From an uncultured Bacteroidales bacterium (GTDB lineage: Bacteria; Bacteroidota; Bacteroidia; Bacteroidales; Muribaculaceae), in the NCBI GenBank assembly GCA_902785925.1, contig CADAAI010000015.1, positions 19,658 through 83,657 on the forward strand: DNA of 64,000 bases. Reading direction: 5' to 3'. Below the pieces are notes generated by a model that saw only the letters and a list, made by a program, of their open reading frames with translations, ran no database searches and was not told the DNA's origin. Numbering within the stretch: position 1 is the first letter of the stretch; each line of letters begins with the position of its first letter. The translations under genes were made by a program, and so were the position numbers. This document shows positions 23,683 to 33,117 of the stretch, piece after piece.

Positions 23683-25308
23683 ATGAATAAGTTTTTTAAA
23701 TATATATTAGGTGCTGCTGTAGCTATAGTGCTAAGCATGGGACTTAACTCCTGTGTCAAAGACCTTGACGTGGAGCCCATCGACCCAGCTCTTCAGAGCG
23801 ATGTAACTGCCGAGCAGCTGTTTAACAAGTGCTATGCCAATCTTGCCGTACAGGGTAATGGCGGCAGCGATGGCGACTGCGACATTGATGGTATCGACGG
23901 TGGTTTCTCAGTGCTTTACCGCATGCTGTGGAACGCCAACGAGCTCCCCACCGATGAAGCTATGTGCAAGTGGGGCGACCCAGGCATCGAGCCTCTTAAC
24001 AAGAATGCCTACGATGCCAGCAACCCATTCCTTGAAGGACTTTACTACCGTCTTTACACTGGTATCGCTTTCTGCAACCAGTATATCAGCGCCTTTGGCG
24101 ACTACAACGAGACAATGACTGCCGAGGTTCGCTTCCTGCGTGCCTTCCAGTACTACATCCTTATGGACTGCTTCGGAAACGTGCCTTTCACCCCCGAAGT
24201 TTCGGGTGGTAAAGCCGACCAAATCTCGCGTGCCGACCTCTTCAAATACATTGAGGATGAACTTCTCGCCATCGAGCCTCTCATGAGCCAACCTAAGGCA
24301 AAGAAATCGAGCGATGAAGGCTACGGACGTGCCGACAAGGCTGCTTGCTGGATGGTTCTCGCAAGAATCTATCTCAATTCACAGGTTTACACTGGCAATG
24401 CTCAGTGGGAAAAGGCAGCCGAGTATGCCAAGAAAGTTATTGACTCTGACTATCGCATCCTTGATCGCAGCAAGGGCAACGACACATGGAGTGCCTACCA
24501 GATGCTCTTCATGGGTGACAACGGTGAGACCGATGCTGCCTACGAGGCTATCCTCCCAATCCTTTATGACGGACTCCGTACCACTTCTTGGGGTGGATCG
24601 CTCTTCTTGATGGCTTCAACCTACGACAGCAACATGCACGGCAACCCCAACGACCCAATCGCCACCAACGGCGTGAGTGGTCAAAACTGGGAAGGCAACC
24701 GTGCTCGTCCAGAGCTCGTAAACCTCTTCTTCAAGGGTATTGAGGCTCCCGTTGGCGAGGCCTATGAGGTTGCTCGCTCAGCTGGCGATGACCGCGCACT
24801 GTTCAACACCGTTGACCGCATCATCGACATCATTGACAACAACAACTTCCAGAATGGATTTGCTGTGGGTAAGTTCAACAACTTCAAGACCGACGGCTCG
24901 GCAGGTCACCATGCCACTCATCCCGATGCCGACATCTTCTTGATTCGCAAGGCCGAGGCTTACCTCACCTATGCCGAGGCTCTTACTCGCATTGCAGGTG
25001 GCGGTGCTGCTCCTGCCGAAGCTGTTACTGCCATCAATGTGCTGCGCAACCGCGCTGGCGCTAATGCCAAGGCTAGCTACAACCTCAGCGACATTCTCGA
25101 CGAGTGGGGCCGTGAGTTCTACTTCGAGGGACGTCGTCGCATCGACTTGATTCGCTTTGGCAAGTTTGGTGGTACCACCGACTACAAGTGGCAATGGAAG
25201 GGTGGAGACTTCAACGGACGCGATTTCGCCGAGTTCCGCAACATCTTCCCAATTCCTTACAAGGATATCACTGCCAACGAGAAGCTAACGCAAAATCCTG
25301 GTTATTAA
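23683..25308 (+). CDS. SusD-like outer-membrane glycan-binding lipoprotein
   Basis: SusD is the lid of the SusC channel and binds glycan at the cell surface. The 541-residue protein has a lipoprotein signal with Cys near residue 25 (LNSCVKDLDVEP), helical TPR-like repeats (RFLRAFQYYILMDCFGNVPF) and the C-terminal RagB/SusD segment with RRIDLIRFG and IFPIPYKDITANEKLTQNPGY. The start is 38 bases after susC. It pairs with that gene product as in all sus-type loci. Binding-site aromatics cannot be assigned confidently. Confidence 0.95.
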   Translation: MNKFFKYILGAAVAIVLSMGLNSCVKDLDVEPIDPALQSDVTAEQLFNKCYANLAVQGNGGSDGDCDIDGIDGGFSVLYRMLWNANELPTDEAMCKWGDPGIEPLNKNAYDASNPFLEGLYYRLYTGIAFCNQYISAFGDYNETMTAEVRFLRAFQYYILMDCFGNVPFTPEVSGGKADQISRADLFKYIEDELLAIEPLMSQPKAKKSSDEGYGRADKAACWMVLARIYLNSQVYTGNAQWEKAAEYAKKVIDSDYRILDRSKGNDTWSAYQMLFMGDNGETDAAYEAILPILYDGLRTTSWGGSLFLMASTYDSNMHGNPNDPIATNGVSGQNWEGNRARPELVNLFFKGIEAPVGEAYEVARSAGDDRALFNTVDRIIDIIDNNNFQNGFAVGKFNNFKTDGSAGHHATHPDADIFLIRKAEAYLTYAEALTRIAGGGAAPAEAVTAINVLRNRAGANAKASYNLSDILDEWGREFYFEGRRRIDLIRFGKFGGTTDYKWQWKGGDFNGRDFAEFRNIFPIPYKDITANEKLTQNPGY

Positions 25309-25332
25309 TTTCCTAAATAGCAATTTGAGATT

Positions 25333-26544
25333 ATGAAAAATATTTTTAAATATTCAATGTTGCTGGTTGCTGCCACGATGATGCTTGCTTCTTGTAGCGA
25401 CGACCGTGACTCTAACCCAACGCTCAAGACACCCAGTTCGTTTGTCTTGAACACTCCAGCCTATGCGGCTCAGGCCATTGACCTGGCCAACTCCGAGACC
25501 GTAAATCTCACTTGGTCGCAACCCGACTACGGAGGCTTCCCTGTAGCAGCCAGCTACACCGTGGAATTCTCACCCACCAACGATTGGTCGGTTTCGGTAA
25601 GCGAGGCAGCTGCCGATGAGACCGGCGAGACCCGTCCTACCTATTACGAGGTAGAAAACAGTTTCACTACTTGCAACGCCGAGATCAGTGCTACCGACAT
25701 TGCTACAGCTTTGCAAAAAATCATGCTTTACAGCGAGGGCGAAGTACCTGAAACTCAAAAGCTATATGCTCGCGTAATGGCTCAAACCAAGGGTGCACAA
25801 GACATCTACTCTAACGTTGTTGAACTGCTCGTTGCGCCCTATTACATCGAGCTTAAGCCTGCACCTGTGCAAATCTGGTGGCTCACTGGTAACTTTATTG
25901 CTACCAACCACTGGACCAACACCGGTAGCAAGGAGAATCCTCCTTATGGCGACATGGGTATGATTCCTATGTATCCACAACCAGGTGCCGACGTTGACAA
26001 GGATGGCAACACCATTCTTGAGTATTCAGGATGGTTCATTGGTGGCGAGGGCTTCAAGATCATCGCTCCCGAAGGATTGAGCAACTGGAACTATGGTATG
26101 TGTGGCGGCGACGAGACCGGCGGACAAACCTATCGCAATGGTGACGACGATCCAGGCGACATCAAGGTTAGCGAGGATGGATACTACCGCATCCTCCTCA
26201 ACACTGCTACCAAGACCATGACCATGGAGAAGATTGAGTCCATTAACGGCATCTTCAATACCATCTGCATGCCTGGATCATTTGTTTCTTGGGATCCTGA
26301 CACCTCTCCGATGACCCCAATGGGTAGCGTTGAGAACCATGACTGGTACGCTAAGATGACATTCGACAGTGACGGTGAGCTCAAGTTCACTAACGGAACT
26401 TGGGATGTTAACTGGGGTAATCCCGACGACTTCCCTCTGGGCATTGGTACTCAAGGTGCCAACAACATTAAAGTTAAGGCTGGCACCTACCACATTTACT
26501 TTAACGATATCAGTGGTATCTACAACTTCATTGCTGTTGAGTAA
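25333..26544 (+). CDS. SusE-like surface lipoprotein
   Basis: The 403-residue protein has a lipoprotein signal (MLASCSDD, Cys21). Residues 30-160 form the SusE N-terminal Ig-like domain (FVLNTPAYAAQAIDLANSET, LTWSQPDYGG). Two C-terminal carbohydrate-binding-type repeats follow (WLTGNFIATNHWTN and MPGSFVSWDPDTSPM), each ending with a NGTW/GTYHIYFN-like strand pattern. SusE holds starch at the cell surface without cutting it. It is 24 bases after susD. A strong hairpin, not a terminator, follows at 26578-26600. The SusE fold points to an alpha-glucan locus. Confidence 0.88.
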   Translation: MKNIFKYSMLLVAATMMLASCSDDRDSNPTLKTPSSFVLNTPAYAAQAIDLANSETVNLTWSQPDYGGFPVAASYTVEFSPTNDWSVSVSEAAADETGETRPTYYEVENSFTTCNAEISATDIATALQKIMLYSEGEVPETQKLYARVMAQTKGAQDIYSNVVELLVAPYYIELKPAPVQIWWLTGNFIATNHWTNTGSKENPPYGDMGMIPMYPQPGADVDKDGNTILEYSGWFIGGEGFKIIAPEGLSNWNYGMCGGDETGGQTYRNGDDDPGDIKVSEDGYYRILLNTATKTMTMEKIESINGIFNTICMPGSFVSWDPDTSPMTPMGSVENHDWYAKMTFDSDGELKFTNGTWDVNWGNPDDFPLGIGTQGANNIKVKAGTYHIYFNDISGIYNFIAVE

Positions 26545-26577
26545 TTTTTAGAAACCAATAACTTTGAAAGGTGAAAC

Positions 26578-26600
26578 GGGAGCGGATGCGCTCCGCTCCC
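26578..26600 (+). other. Strong hairpin in the susE-susF gap
   Basis: GGGAGCGGA (26578-26586) pairs perfectly with TCCGCTCCC (26592-26600) with a 5-base loop and no U-tract. It may block 3'-to-5' decay of the upstream message or adjust expression of susF relative to susE. Confidence 0.6.
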
Positions 26601-26638
26601 ACAACACCTCTTCAAAACTAAAACAATAGAAATAAAAC

Positions 26639-27982
26639 ATGAAAAAGTTATTTTATATTTTAGGTATTGGTTTGCTCATGGCAAGCTGTACCGAGGACTT
26701 TAAGGATTGGGCCGACCCACAGAGCAACAGCGAGAACCCTGCAAGTGCTAACGCTGTAGTGGCTGCTGCTGGTGCCATCGACTTCACAACTATCACTGCC
26801 GATAGTGTGTTGCTGTTCACGCCCACCTATAATGCTGAAGAGGGTACTACAGCGACTAACGCTGTTGTTCTCTACAATGCCGACAAGAGCGACAGTCGCA
26901 CCGTTAACGTTGACGATCAGGGTCGTGCCAAGACTAGCGAGCTGCGCGATGCTCTCGAGGGTCTTTATGGCATCCCTGAAGATGCTGTGAACGTGCCCAT
27001 CACCGTAACTACGGTTCTCAACAATAACGGCCAGGCATTCCGCTTCGTCAGCAACATTGAGGATGCTGTGAAGATGGCTGCCGGCATGTATATCGTTCAG
27101 GGCAACGACAAGACTCCTATGGAGTTTGTGGAGCCTGGCAAGTTTACACTCACCGTTCCCGCACAGGAGATGGAGTTCTTCTTCCTGCCCTTCACCGACC
27201 TCAACAACTTTGAGGCAGGCAAGCTGGGCAGCACCGAGGAGACCGACGGTTTCATCTTTGGTGGCAAGCTCGCCAAGGGCAACGCTGCCCACGTGATTTG
27301 GCTTGATGTGGACACCGACTACACCCAGTACATCATTACCGTTAACACTAACGACATGACCTATGATGTTGAGGGTCTGGCTTACGCCGACATGATTTGG
27401 CAGGCTGGTAACGCCAACGGATGGGGCTCTCCTGCTGCCGGCCTTAAGAACAAGGGCTGGAAGGAAGCTCGCAACAACGATGGCGACTACTTCGGCTTTA
27501 TGTATCTCAACGGCGACTTCAAGTTCCGCAGTGGTAAGGACAACTGGAACGCTCCTGACTGGGGTCTTGATGAGGCATTTGACGACTATAGCGGCGCTCT
27601 CTTGACTCAAAGCCAAACTAACTTGAGCGCACCTGCTGGATTCTACATGGTAGAGGCAAACCTTGCCGACATGACCTACCAGCTCACTCCTATCACCACA
27701 ATTGGTGTGATTGGTGGCTTCAACGGCTGGGCAAGCGACTACGCTTCACTTCAGTACAACCCCGCTACTGGTGCTTGGGAAGGCTATTGCGATATTCCCG
27801 CTGGAACTGAGTTCAAGTTCCGTGCTAATGAGGACTGGGCTATCAACTGGGGTGGCGACATCAACAATCTGAGCTATGATGGTGGAAACCTCATGCTTGA
27901 TGTTGATGCCACCTACTTCATCCAGCTCTACATCACCTACGAGGGTGACTTCCGTGCTCAGTTCACACAAGTAATGAACTAA
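26639..27982 (+). CDS. SusF/SusE-like surface lipoprotein
   Basis: The 447-residue protein has a lipoprotein signal (LLMASCTED, Cys17), an N-terminal SusF-like beta domain (AIDFTTITADSVLLFTPTYN), then carbohydrate-binding-type repeats with the tags IWQAGNANGWGSPAAGL, IGVIGGFNGWASDYASL and a closing FKFRANEDWAINWGGD. The pattern GxFNxW...FKFR is that of starch-binding SusE/SusF modules. It is the last gene of the operon and is closed by a bidirectional terminator at 28002-28044. It probably retains starch-type glycan at the surface. Confidence 0.85.
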   Translation: MKKLFYILGIGLLMASCTEDFKDWADPQSNSENPASANAVVAAAGAIDFTTITADSVLLFTPTYNAEEGTTATNAVVLYNADKSDSRTVNVDDQGRAKTSELRDALEGLYGIPEDAVNVPITVTTVLNNNGQAFRFVSNIEDAVKMAAGMYIVQGNDKTPMEFVEPGKFTLTVPAQEMEFFFLPFTDLNNFEAGKLGSTEETDGFIFGGKLAKGNAAHVIWLDVDTDYTQYIITVNTNDMTYDVEGLAYADMIWQAGNANGWGSPAAGLKNKGWKEARNNDGDYFGFMYLNGDFKFRSGKDNWNAPDWGLDEAFDDYSGALLTQSQTNLSAPAGFYMVEANLADMTYQLTPITTIGVIGGFNGWASDYASLQYNPATGAWEGYCDIPAGTEFKFRANEDWAINWGGDINNLSYDGGNLMLDVDATYFIQLYITYEGDFRAQFTQVMN

Positions 27983-28001
27983 GTAGTTAATCCCTAATAT
28001 T

Positions 28002-28044
28002 AATTATGGCTTTTCTCGCAATTGAGAAAAGCCATAATTTTATC
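28002..28044 (+). terminator. Bidirectional terminator between susF and the GH53 gene
   Basis: A 16-bp perfect stem (28002-28017 with 28024-28039; arms begin AATTATGGCTTTTCTC) with a 6-base loop is followed by TTTTATC. The A/T-rich base also allows termination from the minus strand. Confidence 0.85.
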
Positions 28045-28096
28045 TTTTGTGTTCTCGTTTCTAGTAGGTCTAGAAAATCTAAAACTTCTAGTTTTA

Positions 28097-29389
28097 TTAT
28101 AGGAACTGCTTCATCTCATAGAGGGCATCTTGTGCGATACCGTTATTGTTGTTGAAGAGGCTACCATTCCACCATGAACCCGTCACATGATTTGACCATG
28201 GGATGTTAAATTCATTAGCCTCGGGCCACCACCAGAAGAGGCCTTTCACACGGCTGTGCTGCTTGAGCGCAGCAATCATAGCCACAGTAAAGTTCTTCTG
28301 ACCTTCATTGCTATAGGGATAGGTGGCAGTTAAATCGTAATTTGTACCTGGCAACGCCCAAGCATAGCCGTAGCCACACTCCATAATCATGATGGGTTTA
28401 GAAGATGCCACTTCCATTTTGTTGAGCGCAGCGTTGAGATTAGCAAAAGTGCCATGATAAGCACTGTAGTAGCTCAGTCCCATCACATCGTAGTCAACGC
28501 CATAGCTCTCGCAGTTGGCAAAGAAGCCTCCTGGTTGGTTTATGTTGTGCATCTCAACATGCAAGATTATCTTGGTCGTGGGGCTAACCTCACGAACCGC
28601 TGTCGATGCACTGTGCTGATAGGCTGCAAAGTTCTCCCACGAGCCTCCCTCAGGAGCACCACCAGTGGGATATACCTGACCTGTGGGCCACAACATTCCA
28701 CCTGTAATCTCGTTACCTAGCTGGATAAAGTCGGGACGAGCTCCGGCAGCAATCATCTCTTGCATCACGCGCTTGGTGTAGTTGTAAACACTGTCTTGAA
28801 GTGCTTCCACGTCGTTCTTAGGCCATGCTGCGGGCACTCCTTGCGCTCCAGGGTCGGCCCAGGTGTCGCTGTAGTGCAAATCAAGCACTAAAGCATAGCC
28901 TGATTCCTTGATGCGCTTGCCCAGAGCTTTCACATAGGCAAGATCTTGCACCACGCCTTCCCTCTTGTGTGTCTCGCTGGCATTCTCAGGATTCACAAAT
29001 AGGCGCACACGCATCGCGTTCCATCCCTGATCGCCAAAGAAGGCCAACACATTATTAATAATATTACCGTTGCGGTCCTTATAGATAGCGCCACCTTCCT
29101 CATATTTTGTGAGCATCGAGATATCGCCACCGACGAGCCGCTCGGGCACGGGCATGCCATTGAGCAGCACGTCATATATTACTGTCACGTCGGCACTAGT
29201 TATAGCACCGTCACCGTTAACGTCGGCTGTCGCAACATAAGTTTGGTCATTATTAAGCATGAAATTATACAAGGCCGTCACATCGGCACTTGTTATCGCT
29301 CCGTCACAGTTCACGTCATAAACGTTACCCGAGACAGCAAGCTGTGGTGCTAATAGCACCACAGCTGCAATTATCATTTTCTTTATCAT
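28097..29389 (-). CDS. GH53 endo-beta-1,4-galactanase with N-terminal dockerin-like domain
   Basis: GH53 enzymes cut beta-1,4-galactan in pectin and arabinogalactan. From the ATG at 29389 the 430-residue product has a signal peptide (1-20), two dockerin-type EF-hand repeats (about 22-80; DVNCDGAITSADVTALYN and DVNGDGAITSADVTVIYD), and a GH53 barrel (about 85-425). Barrel signatures are VGGDISMLTKYE, NAMRVRLFVNP, the acid/base Glu227 in LGNEI and nucleophile Glu337 in MIMECGYGYA. The start follows the upstream gene's stop directly (TAAGATG), so it is coupled to the GH13 gene. The N-terminal placement of the dockerin is unusual compared with the C-terminal one in its neighbour. Confidence 0.9.
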   Translation of the reverse strand: MIKKMIIAAVVLLAPQLAVSGNVYDVNCDGAITSADVTALYNFMLNNDQTYVATADVNGDGAITSADVTVIYDVLLNGMPVPERLVGGDISMLTKYEEGGAIYKDRNGNIINNVLAFFGDQGWNAMRVRLFVNPENASETHKREGVVQDLAYVKALGKRIKESGYALVLDLHYSDTWADPGAQGVPAAWPKNDVEALQDSVYNYTKRVMQEMIAAGARPDFIQLGNEITGGMLWPTGQVYPTGGAPEGGSWENFAAYQHSASTAVREVSPTTKIILHVEMHNINQPGGFFANCESYGVDYDVMGLSYYSAYHGTFANLNAALNKMEVASSKPIMIMECGYGYAWALPGTNYDLTATYPYSNEGQKNFTVAMIAALKQHSRVKGLFWWWPEANEFNIPWSNHVTGSWWNGSLFNNNNGIAQDALYEMKQFL

Positions 29390-29390
29390 C

Positions 29391-31496
29391 TTATTGTGCT
29401 CCACTAGGGGTATACTCGGTCACTATATACTTACCACTTCCTGAGCCACTTGGACTAATTCCATTAAGCAGGTAATCATATACTGCTGTAACGTCGCCCG
29501 AGTTAATCGCGCCATCACCATTCACGTCACCGTTAACCATCGAGCTGTCGTCAGAATCAAGAAGCCAGCTATACAAAGCTGTTACATCTGCTGAGTTAAT
29601 CGCGCCATCACCATTCACGTCGCAACCACCAGGAGGACTTTGGATTACATAGTACTTGTCGGTGTTGGCATACATCACGTCTTCGGTTTGAGGCGAACCG
29701 CTAGCTCCAGTGTTGAACACAAAGTTCATGTAGCAGTCTTCGTTCTCAATCTCATAGCGCTTCACATACCAGGTCTTACCGTCGATCACTGTGGTCTCGC
29801 TCACAACCTCACCTGGCCAATTACCATTGTGCTGAACGTTGTCCTGATCCCAAGTATAGAAACGAACGGGGTTCCAATTTACCTCCTCAACGTTGACATA
29901 CACGTTGATGAAATAAGAGTTACCCTGACCGGCAAAGTTATACTCACGAGTAATGACGCCGCTTACCGAGCTGCCCTTGAGCAAACCCACCTTCAGCGTG
30001 CAAGGCTCGCTAATGTGAACTGTGCTGCCACTGGCGACCTTAGGGCTGTTGGCGGTTGGCTCGCTACCATCGAGTGTGTAAACAAGCTGCGCGCCACTAG
30101 TGGCGGTCACGGCAGTGAGCTTCGCGTCAAATGCTGCCATATATTTGCCCGAAGCCTTGTCGACCCATGCGGTTTCGCAGTTCTTAGACATATATAGGCG
30201 GTAGCCCCAGCCCTTAGTAACCTCAACACCTTCATCAAGGATAGTTGCATAGTACTGGGCAATCACATTGTCTTTAAGGTACTTATTCTTACCTACGATG
30301 CAATACATAGACTTGCCATTAGCACCGCTTGATTTGAATCCCGACATTTCGTAACTCTTCGAAAGTGGGTATTTCTGGGCTGTGCTTGTATTGGTCACGC
30401 CCACAGTCTTGCGCACATCAATCATGTTCTTGATTTCCTGCTTGTAGGCTTTCCAGTGAGGCAAGAACACGCAAGGAGTGCCAGGCATGGTGAGCAGATA
30501 GGCATTGGCCGCCAGCGTGTCGGCACGCAATGGATCGTTCTGATTGTTCTCGTCGCGATACTGAGTATCGTGGTTCTCAACAAAGGTCACTGCATAGCGC
30601 TTGAAATTAGTTGTCGACATCAGACCGCCAATTGTGAGGTCTTTCCATGTCTTCTTGGTACCGGCATCATTGTTGCCACGCACCACGTCGCGCACAGTGT
30701 AACGGAATGGGAAGTCGAACGATGCGCTCATGTTCACACCGTTCCACTTGCAGTTGTCAATCCAAGTCTGGATTTCGTTCTGGCTGCTCCAGTTCTCACC
30801 TACCGAGAACTGAACGCCAGCTGTAGCGTTATACTCGGCAACACGATTTGCCCAGAAACCTCGAGTCATGTCGTAACGGAAGCCTGTGTAACCCAAATCG
30901 TTGGCAAGGAAGCTAACATAGGCCTTAATCACGTTGCGCACGTTCTCGCTCTTGTGATCAAGGTCGCGCATGCCTCCCCAGTCTTCACCCTCGTCGTTGT
31001 TGGCGCTAAGTGACTCACCTGGTGCCAAGTGGTTAGCTGTCTCGCCTCCATCGTCATTCTTGCAAATGTCTGATGCCGTCATAGTGTAGGTCACACCATT
31101 GTAGGTCTCAACAGGGAAATCGGTCCAAGTGCTCAGGTTGCCTCGGTGGTTGACAACAACATCGGCAATCACACCTGTACCTAAGTCCTTATAAGTGCTG
31201 ATGAGTTGGCGAAGCTCAGCCTCACTACCAAAAGCACTGTGCTGATCAAAGTAGTACTTCACGTCATATCCCATCGAACCGTTGCTGCCGGTCCAACCAC
31301 TCTGTGGAATCCAAATGAGGTTGAAATACTGCGAAATCTCCTCGGCATCTTTGGTAAGTTTGGTCCAGCGAGTGTCGCTGAAGGAGTTCCACCAGAACGC
31401 CTGCATCATAACGCCACCATAATTGTCGGGCCATCCCTGAGCTTCGCTCAAGAAGGGAAACATGACGGCTGCTAAGAGTAATAATTTTTTCTTCAT
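29391..31496 (-). CDS. GH13 alpha-amylase with C-terminal dockerin-like domain
   Basis: GH13 alpha-amylases hydrolyse alpha-1,4-glucans. The 701-residue protein has a signal peptide (1-19), the four conserved regions (ADVVVNHRG; GFRYDM with nucleophile Asp209; FSVGENW with acid/base Glu234; FVENHD with Asp310), an amylase C-domain, a beta-sandwich with FYTWDQDNVQHNGNWPGE that resembles starch-binding modules, and two dockerin-type repeats at about 623-680. No lipoprotein cysteine is present, so it is probably secreted or periplasmic, unlike SusG. It is transcribed with the GH53 gene, and faces susF. Confidence 0.92.
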   Translation of the reverse strand: MKKKLLLLAAVMFPFLSEAQGWPDNYGGVMMQAFWWNSFSDTRWTKLTKDAEEISQYFNLIWIPQSGWTGSNGSMGYDVKYYFDQHSAFGSEAELRQLISTYKDLGTGVIADVVVNHRGNLSTWTDFPVETYNGVTYTMTASDICKNDDGGETANHLAPGESLSANNDEGEDWGGMRDLDHKSENVRNVIKAYVSFLANDLGYTGFRYDMTRGFWANRVAEYNATAGVQFSVGENWSSQNEIQTWIDNCKWNGVNMSASFDFPFRYTVRDVVRGNNDAGTKKTWKDLTIGGLMSTTNFKRYAVTFVENHDTQYRDENNQNDPLRADTLAANAYLLTMPGTPCVFLPHWKAYKQEIKNMIDVRKTVGVTNTSTAQKYPLSKSYEMSGFKSSGANGKSMYCIVGKNKYLKDNVIAQYYATILDEGVEVTKGWGYRLYMSKNCETAWVDKASGKYMAAFDAKLTAVTATSGAQLVYTLDGSEPTANSPKVASGSTVHISEPCTLKVGLLKGSSVSGVITREYNFAGQGNSYFINVYVNVEEVNWNPVRFYTWDQDNVQHNGNWPGEVVSETTVIDGKTWYVKRYEIENEDCYMNFVFNTGASGSPQTEDVMYANTDKYYVIQSPPGGCDVNGDGAINSADVTALYSWLLDSDDSSMVNGDVNGDGAINSGDVTAVYDYLLNGISPSGSGSGKYIVTEYTPSGAQ

Positions 31497-31644
31497 TTTT
31501 ACTTATGATTTTGTGTTAATGCGTTTTATCTTCTACATTCTTAGCCATATTACTAAAAATCTTCCAAATATACACATTTTTTCACTCCTCCACAAAAATA
31601 TCTAAAAAATTAACACTATCAAATTCACAAAAAAAAGAACGTAT

Positions 31645-31681
31645 ATAAAAAAAGAAGCACCCACTGCAAGCAGTGAGTGCT
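31645..31681 (-). terminator. Intrinsic terminator of the MFS transporter gene
   Basis: On the minus strand AGCACTCACTGC pairs with GCAGTGGGTGCT (12 bp with one G-T or A-C position) around a 2-base loop, followed by TCTTTTTTT. Confidence 0.8.
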
Positions 31682-31713
31682 CATTATGCATTGTCAATTA
31701 TGCATCATGCATT
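31682..31713. repeat. ATGCAT-type repeat at the 3' end of the MFS gene
   Basis: CATTATGCATTGTCAATTATG followed by CATCATGCATTC matches the ATGCAY motif seen at 18007-18044, 18467-18504, 43439-43456 and 59686-59705. It overlaps the MFS stop codon at 31705-31707. Confidence 0.5.
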
Positions 31714-33033
31714 CTTAACGGCTTTACGCTTCTCGCTGATGAAGAACACGCACACAGCGCCAATACACAAGAACACACCTGCAAGAATGAGCATGTTGCC
31801 CTGAACACTGTTCACAGCCTTGAGTGTTACGCCACCAAGAGCAGCAGCTACAATCTGTGGCACACAGATGGTGCAATTGAACAAGCCCAAGTAGGTTCCC
31901 ATGCGAGGATTGCCCTCAAAGGCATTGGTAACCAGGGTGAATGGCATCGCAAGCATTGCAGCCCATGCAGCACCAATCAAGAAGTAAGGCACAAACAGCA
32001 AGTACTGGTTAGTGCAATAGGGAGCCATAACAAATCCAATTCCACCAATTACCAGACTCAAAGCATAAGCAACCTTATTGTTCTTAAATTTGGGAAGAGC
32101 AAGAGCCCAAACCATACTGCCCACAGCTTGAATAGCAAAGAGCACTCCAACCCAGTTGCCAGCAGCCTGATATCCAGCGCTTGCAGTGTCGTGAGTGTTC
32201 CAAACAGTATCGGCAATAGTACCGTTGGTGTAGGTCCACATATACATGAACGCTGCCCAGCAGAAGAATTGAACAACACCTACTTGGAAGAACACCTTCA
32301 AGCCATAGTTGCTTGTGCTCTTACCAGTTTCGGCGGCAATATTCTTATCCTCTTCTTTAGTAGCCTCGCGGAACTCAGCCATTTGCTGAGGAGTATACTC
32401 CTTAACCTTGAGAATTGTGTACAGCACACAAGCGATAAGAATCGCAGCACCCACATAGAATGCCCATTTCACCGAATCAGGAACTTCGCCAGTTGGAGCG
32501 ATGTTCTTGATGCCAATATAAGTGAACATGATTGGCAACAGATAGCCCACAAGTGAACCAGCATTGCACAAGAAGCTCTGGATACTGAAAGCCTGAGTCT
32601 TCTGCTTCTCGTTCACCATATCGCCAACCATCATCTTGAAAGGCTGCATTGCCATGTTAATGCTTGTGTCGAGGAACATCAACGATATCAAGCCGAATGT
32701 CATGGCAGCAGCAACTGTAAGACCAAAACTACCAGAGTTGGGGAGCATGCACATTACCAATACGGCAACAGCTGCACCAAACAGCAAGTAAGGAATACGA
32801 CGGCCCAAGCGGGTCCAAGTCTTATCGCTGAAGTAGCCCACCAATGGTTGAACTACCATACCCATCAATGGAGGCAGAATCCAGAAATAGCTCAAATTGT
32901 GGGGATCGGCTCCCAATGTAGCAAAGATGCGGCTGATGTTCGCGCTCTGCAATGCATAGGCAATCTGAACACCAAAGAAGCCAAAACTGATATTAATCAG
33001 AGTTGATAATTTTAAATCTGGTTTTGTTTTCAT
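31705..33033 (-). CDS. MFS sugar transporter (SLC45/GPH-like)
   Basis: The 442-residue protein has about 12 membrane spans. The start block LSTLINISFGFFGVQIAYAL, the phrase GYFSDKTWTRLGRRIPYLLF (the loop 2-3 signature of the family) and LDTSINMAMQPFKMMVGDM are typical of Bacteroidetes maltose/sucrose-type symporters found in sus-like loci. I begin at the ATG at 33033; the frame upstream offers only TTG. It lies upstream of, and on the same strand as, the GH13 and GH53 genes. It would import the disaccharides or maltodextrins made in the periplasm. Substrate is inferred. Confidence 0.85.
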   Translation of the reverse strand: MKTKPDLKLSTLINISFGFFGVQIAYALQSANISRIFATLGADPHNLSYFWILPPLMGMVVQPLVGYFSDKTWTRLGRRIPYLLFGAAVAVLVMCMLPNSGSFGLTVAAAMTFGLISLMFLDTSINMAMQPFKMMVGDMVNEKQKTQAFSIQSFLCNAGSLVGYLLPIMFTYIGIKNIAPTGEVPDSVKWAFYVGAAILIACVLYTILKVKEYTPQQMAEFREATKEEDKNIAAETGKSTSNYGLKVFFQVGVVQFFCWAAFMYMWTYTNGTIADTVWNTHDTASAGYQAAGNWVGVLFAIQAVGSMVWALALPKFKNNKVAYALSLVIGGIGFVMAPYCTNQYLLFVPYFLIGAAWAAMLAMPFTLVTNAFEGNPRMGTYLGLFNCTICVPQIVAAALGGVTLKAVNSVQGNMLILAGVFLCIGAVCVFFISEKRKAVKNA

Positions 33034-33073
33034 TGTCAACAACTTTTATAGTGAATTATGTTTTTCTTGCTAT

Positions 33074-33114
33074 TAAAAAAAGCAGGGGACTTCTTGAATT
33101 AGAAGTCCCCTGCT
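33074..33114 (-). terminator. Terminator of tRNA-Leu
   Basis: A 14-bp perfect stem (33081-33094 with 33101-33114; AGCAGGGGACTTCT) with a 6-base loop is followed on the minus strand by TTTTTTT. Confidence 0.88.
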
Positions 33115-33117
33115 AAG

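Noticed and set aside
26660..27616. 318-codon open frame antisense to the SusF-like gene
   Set aside because: The plus-strand gene has a lipoprotein signal and family motifs; the antisense product has no signal or domain.
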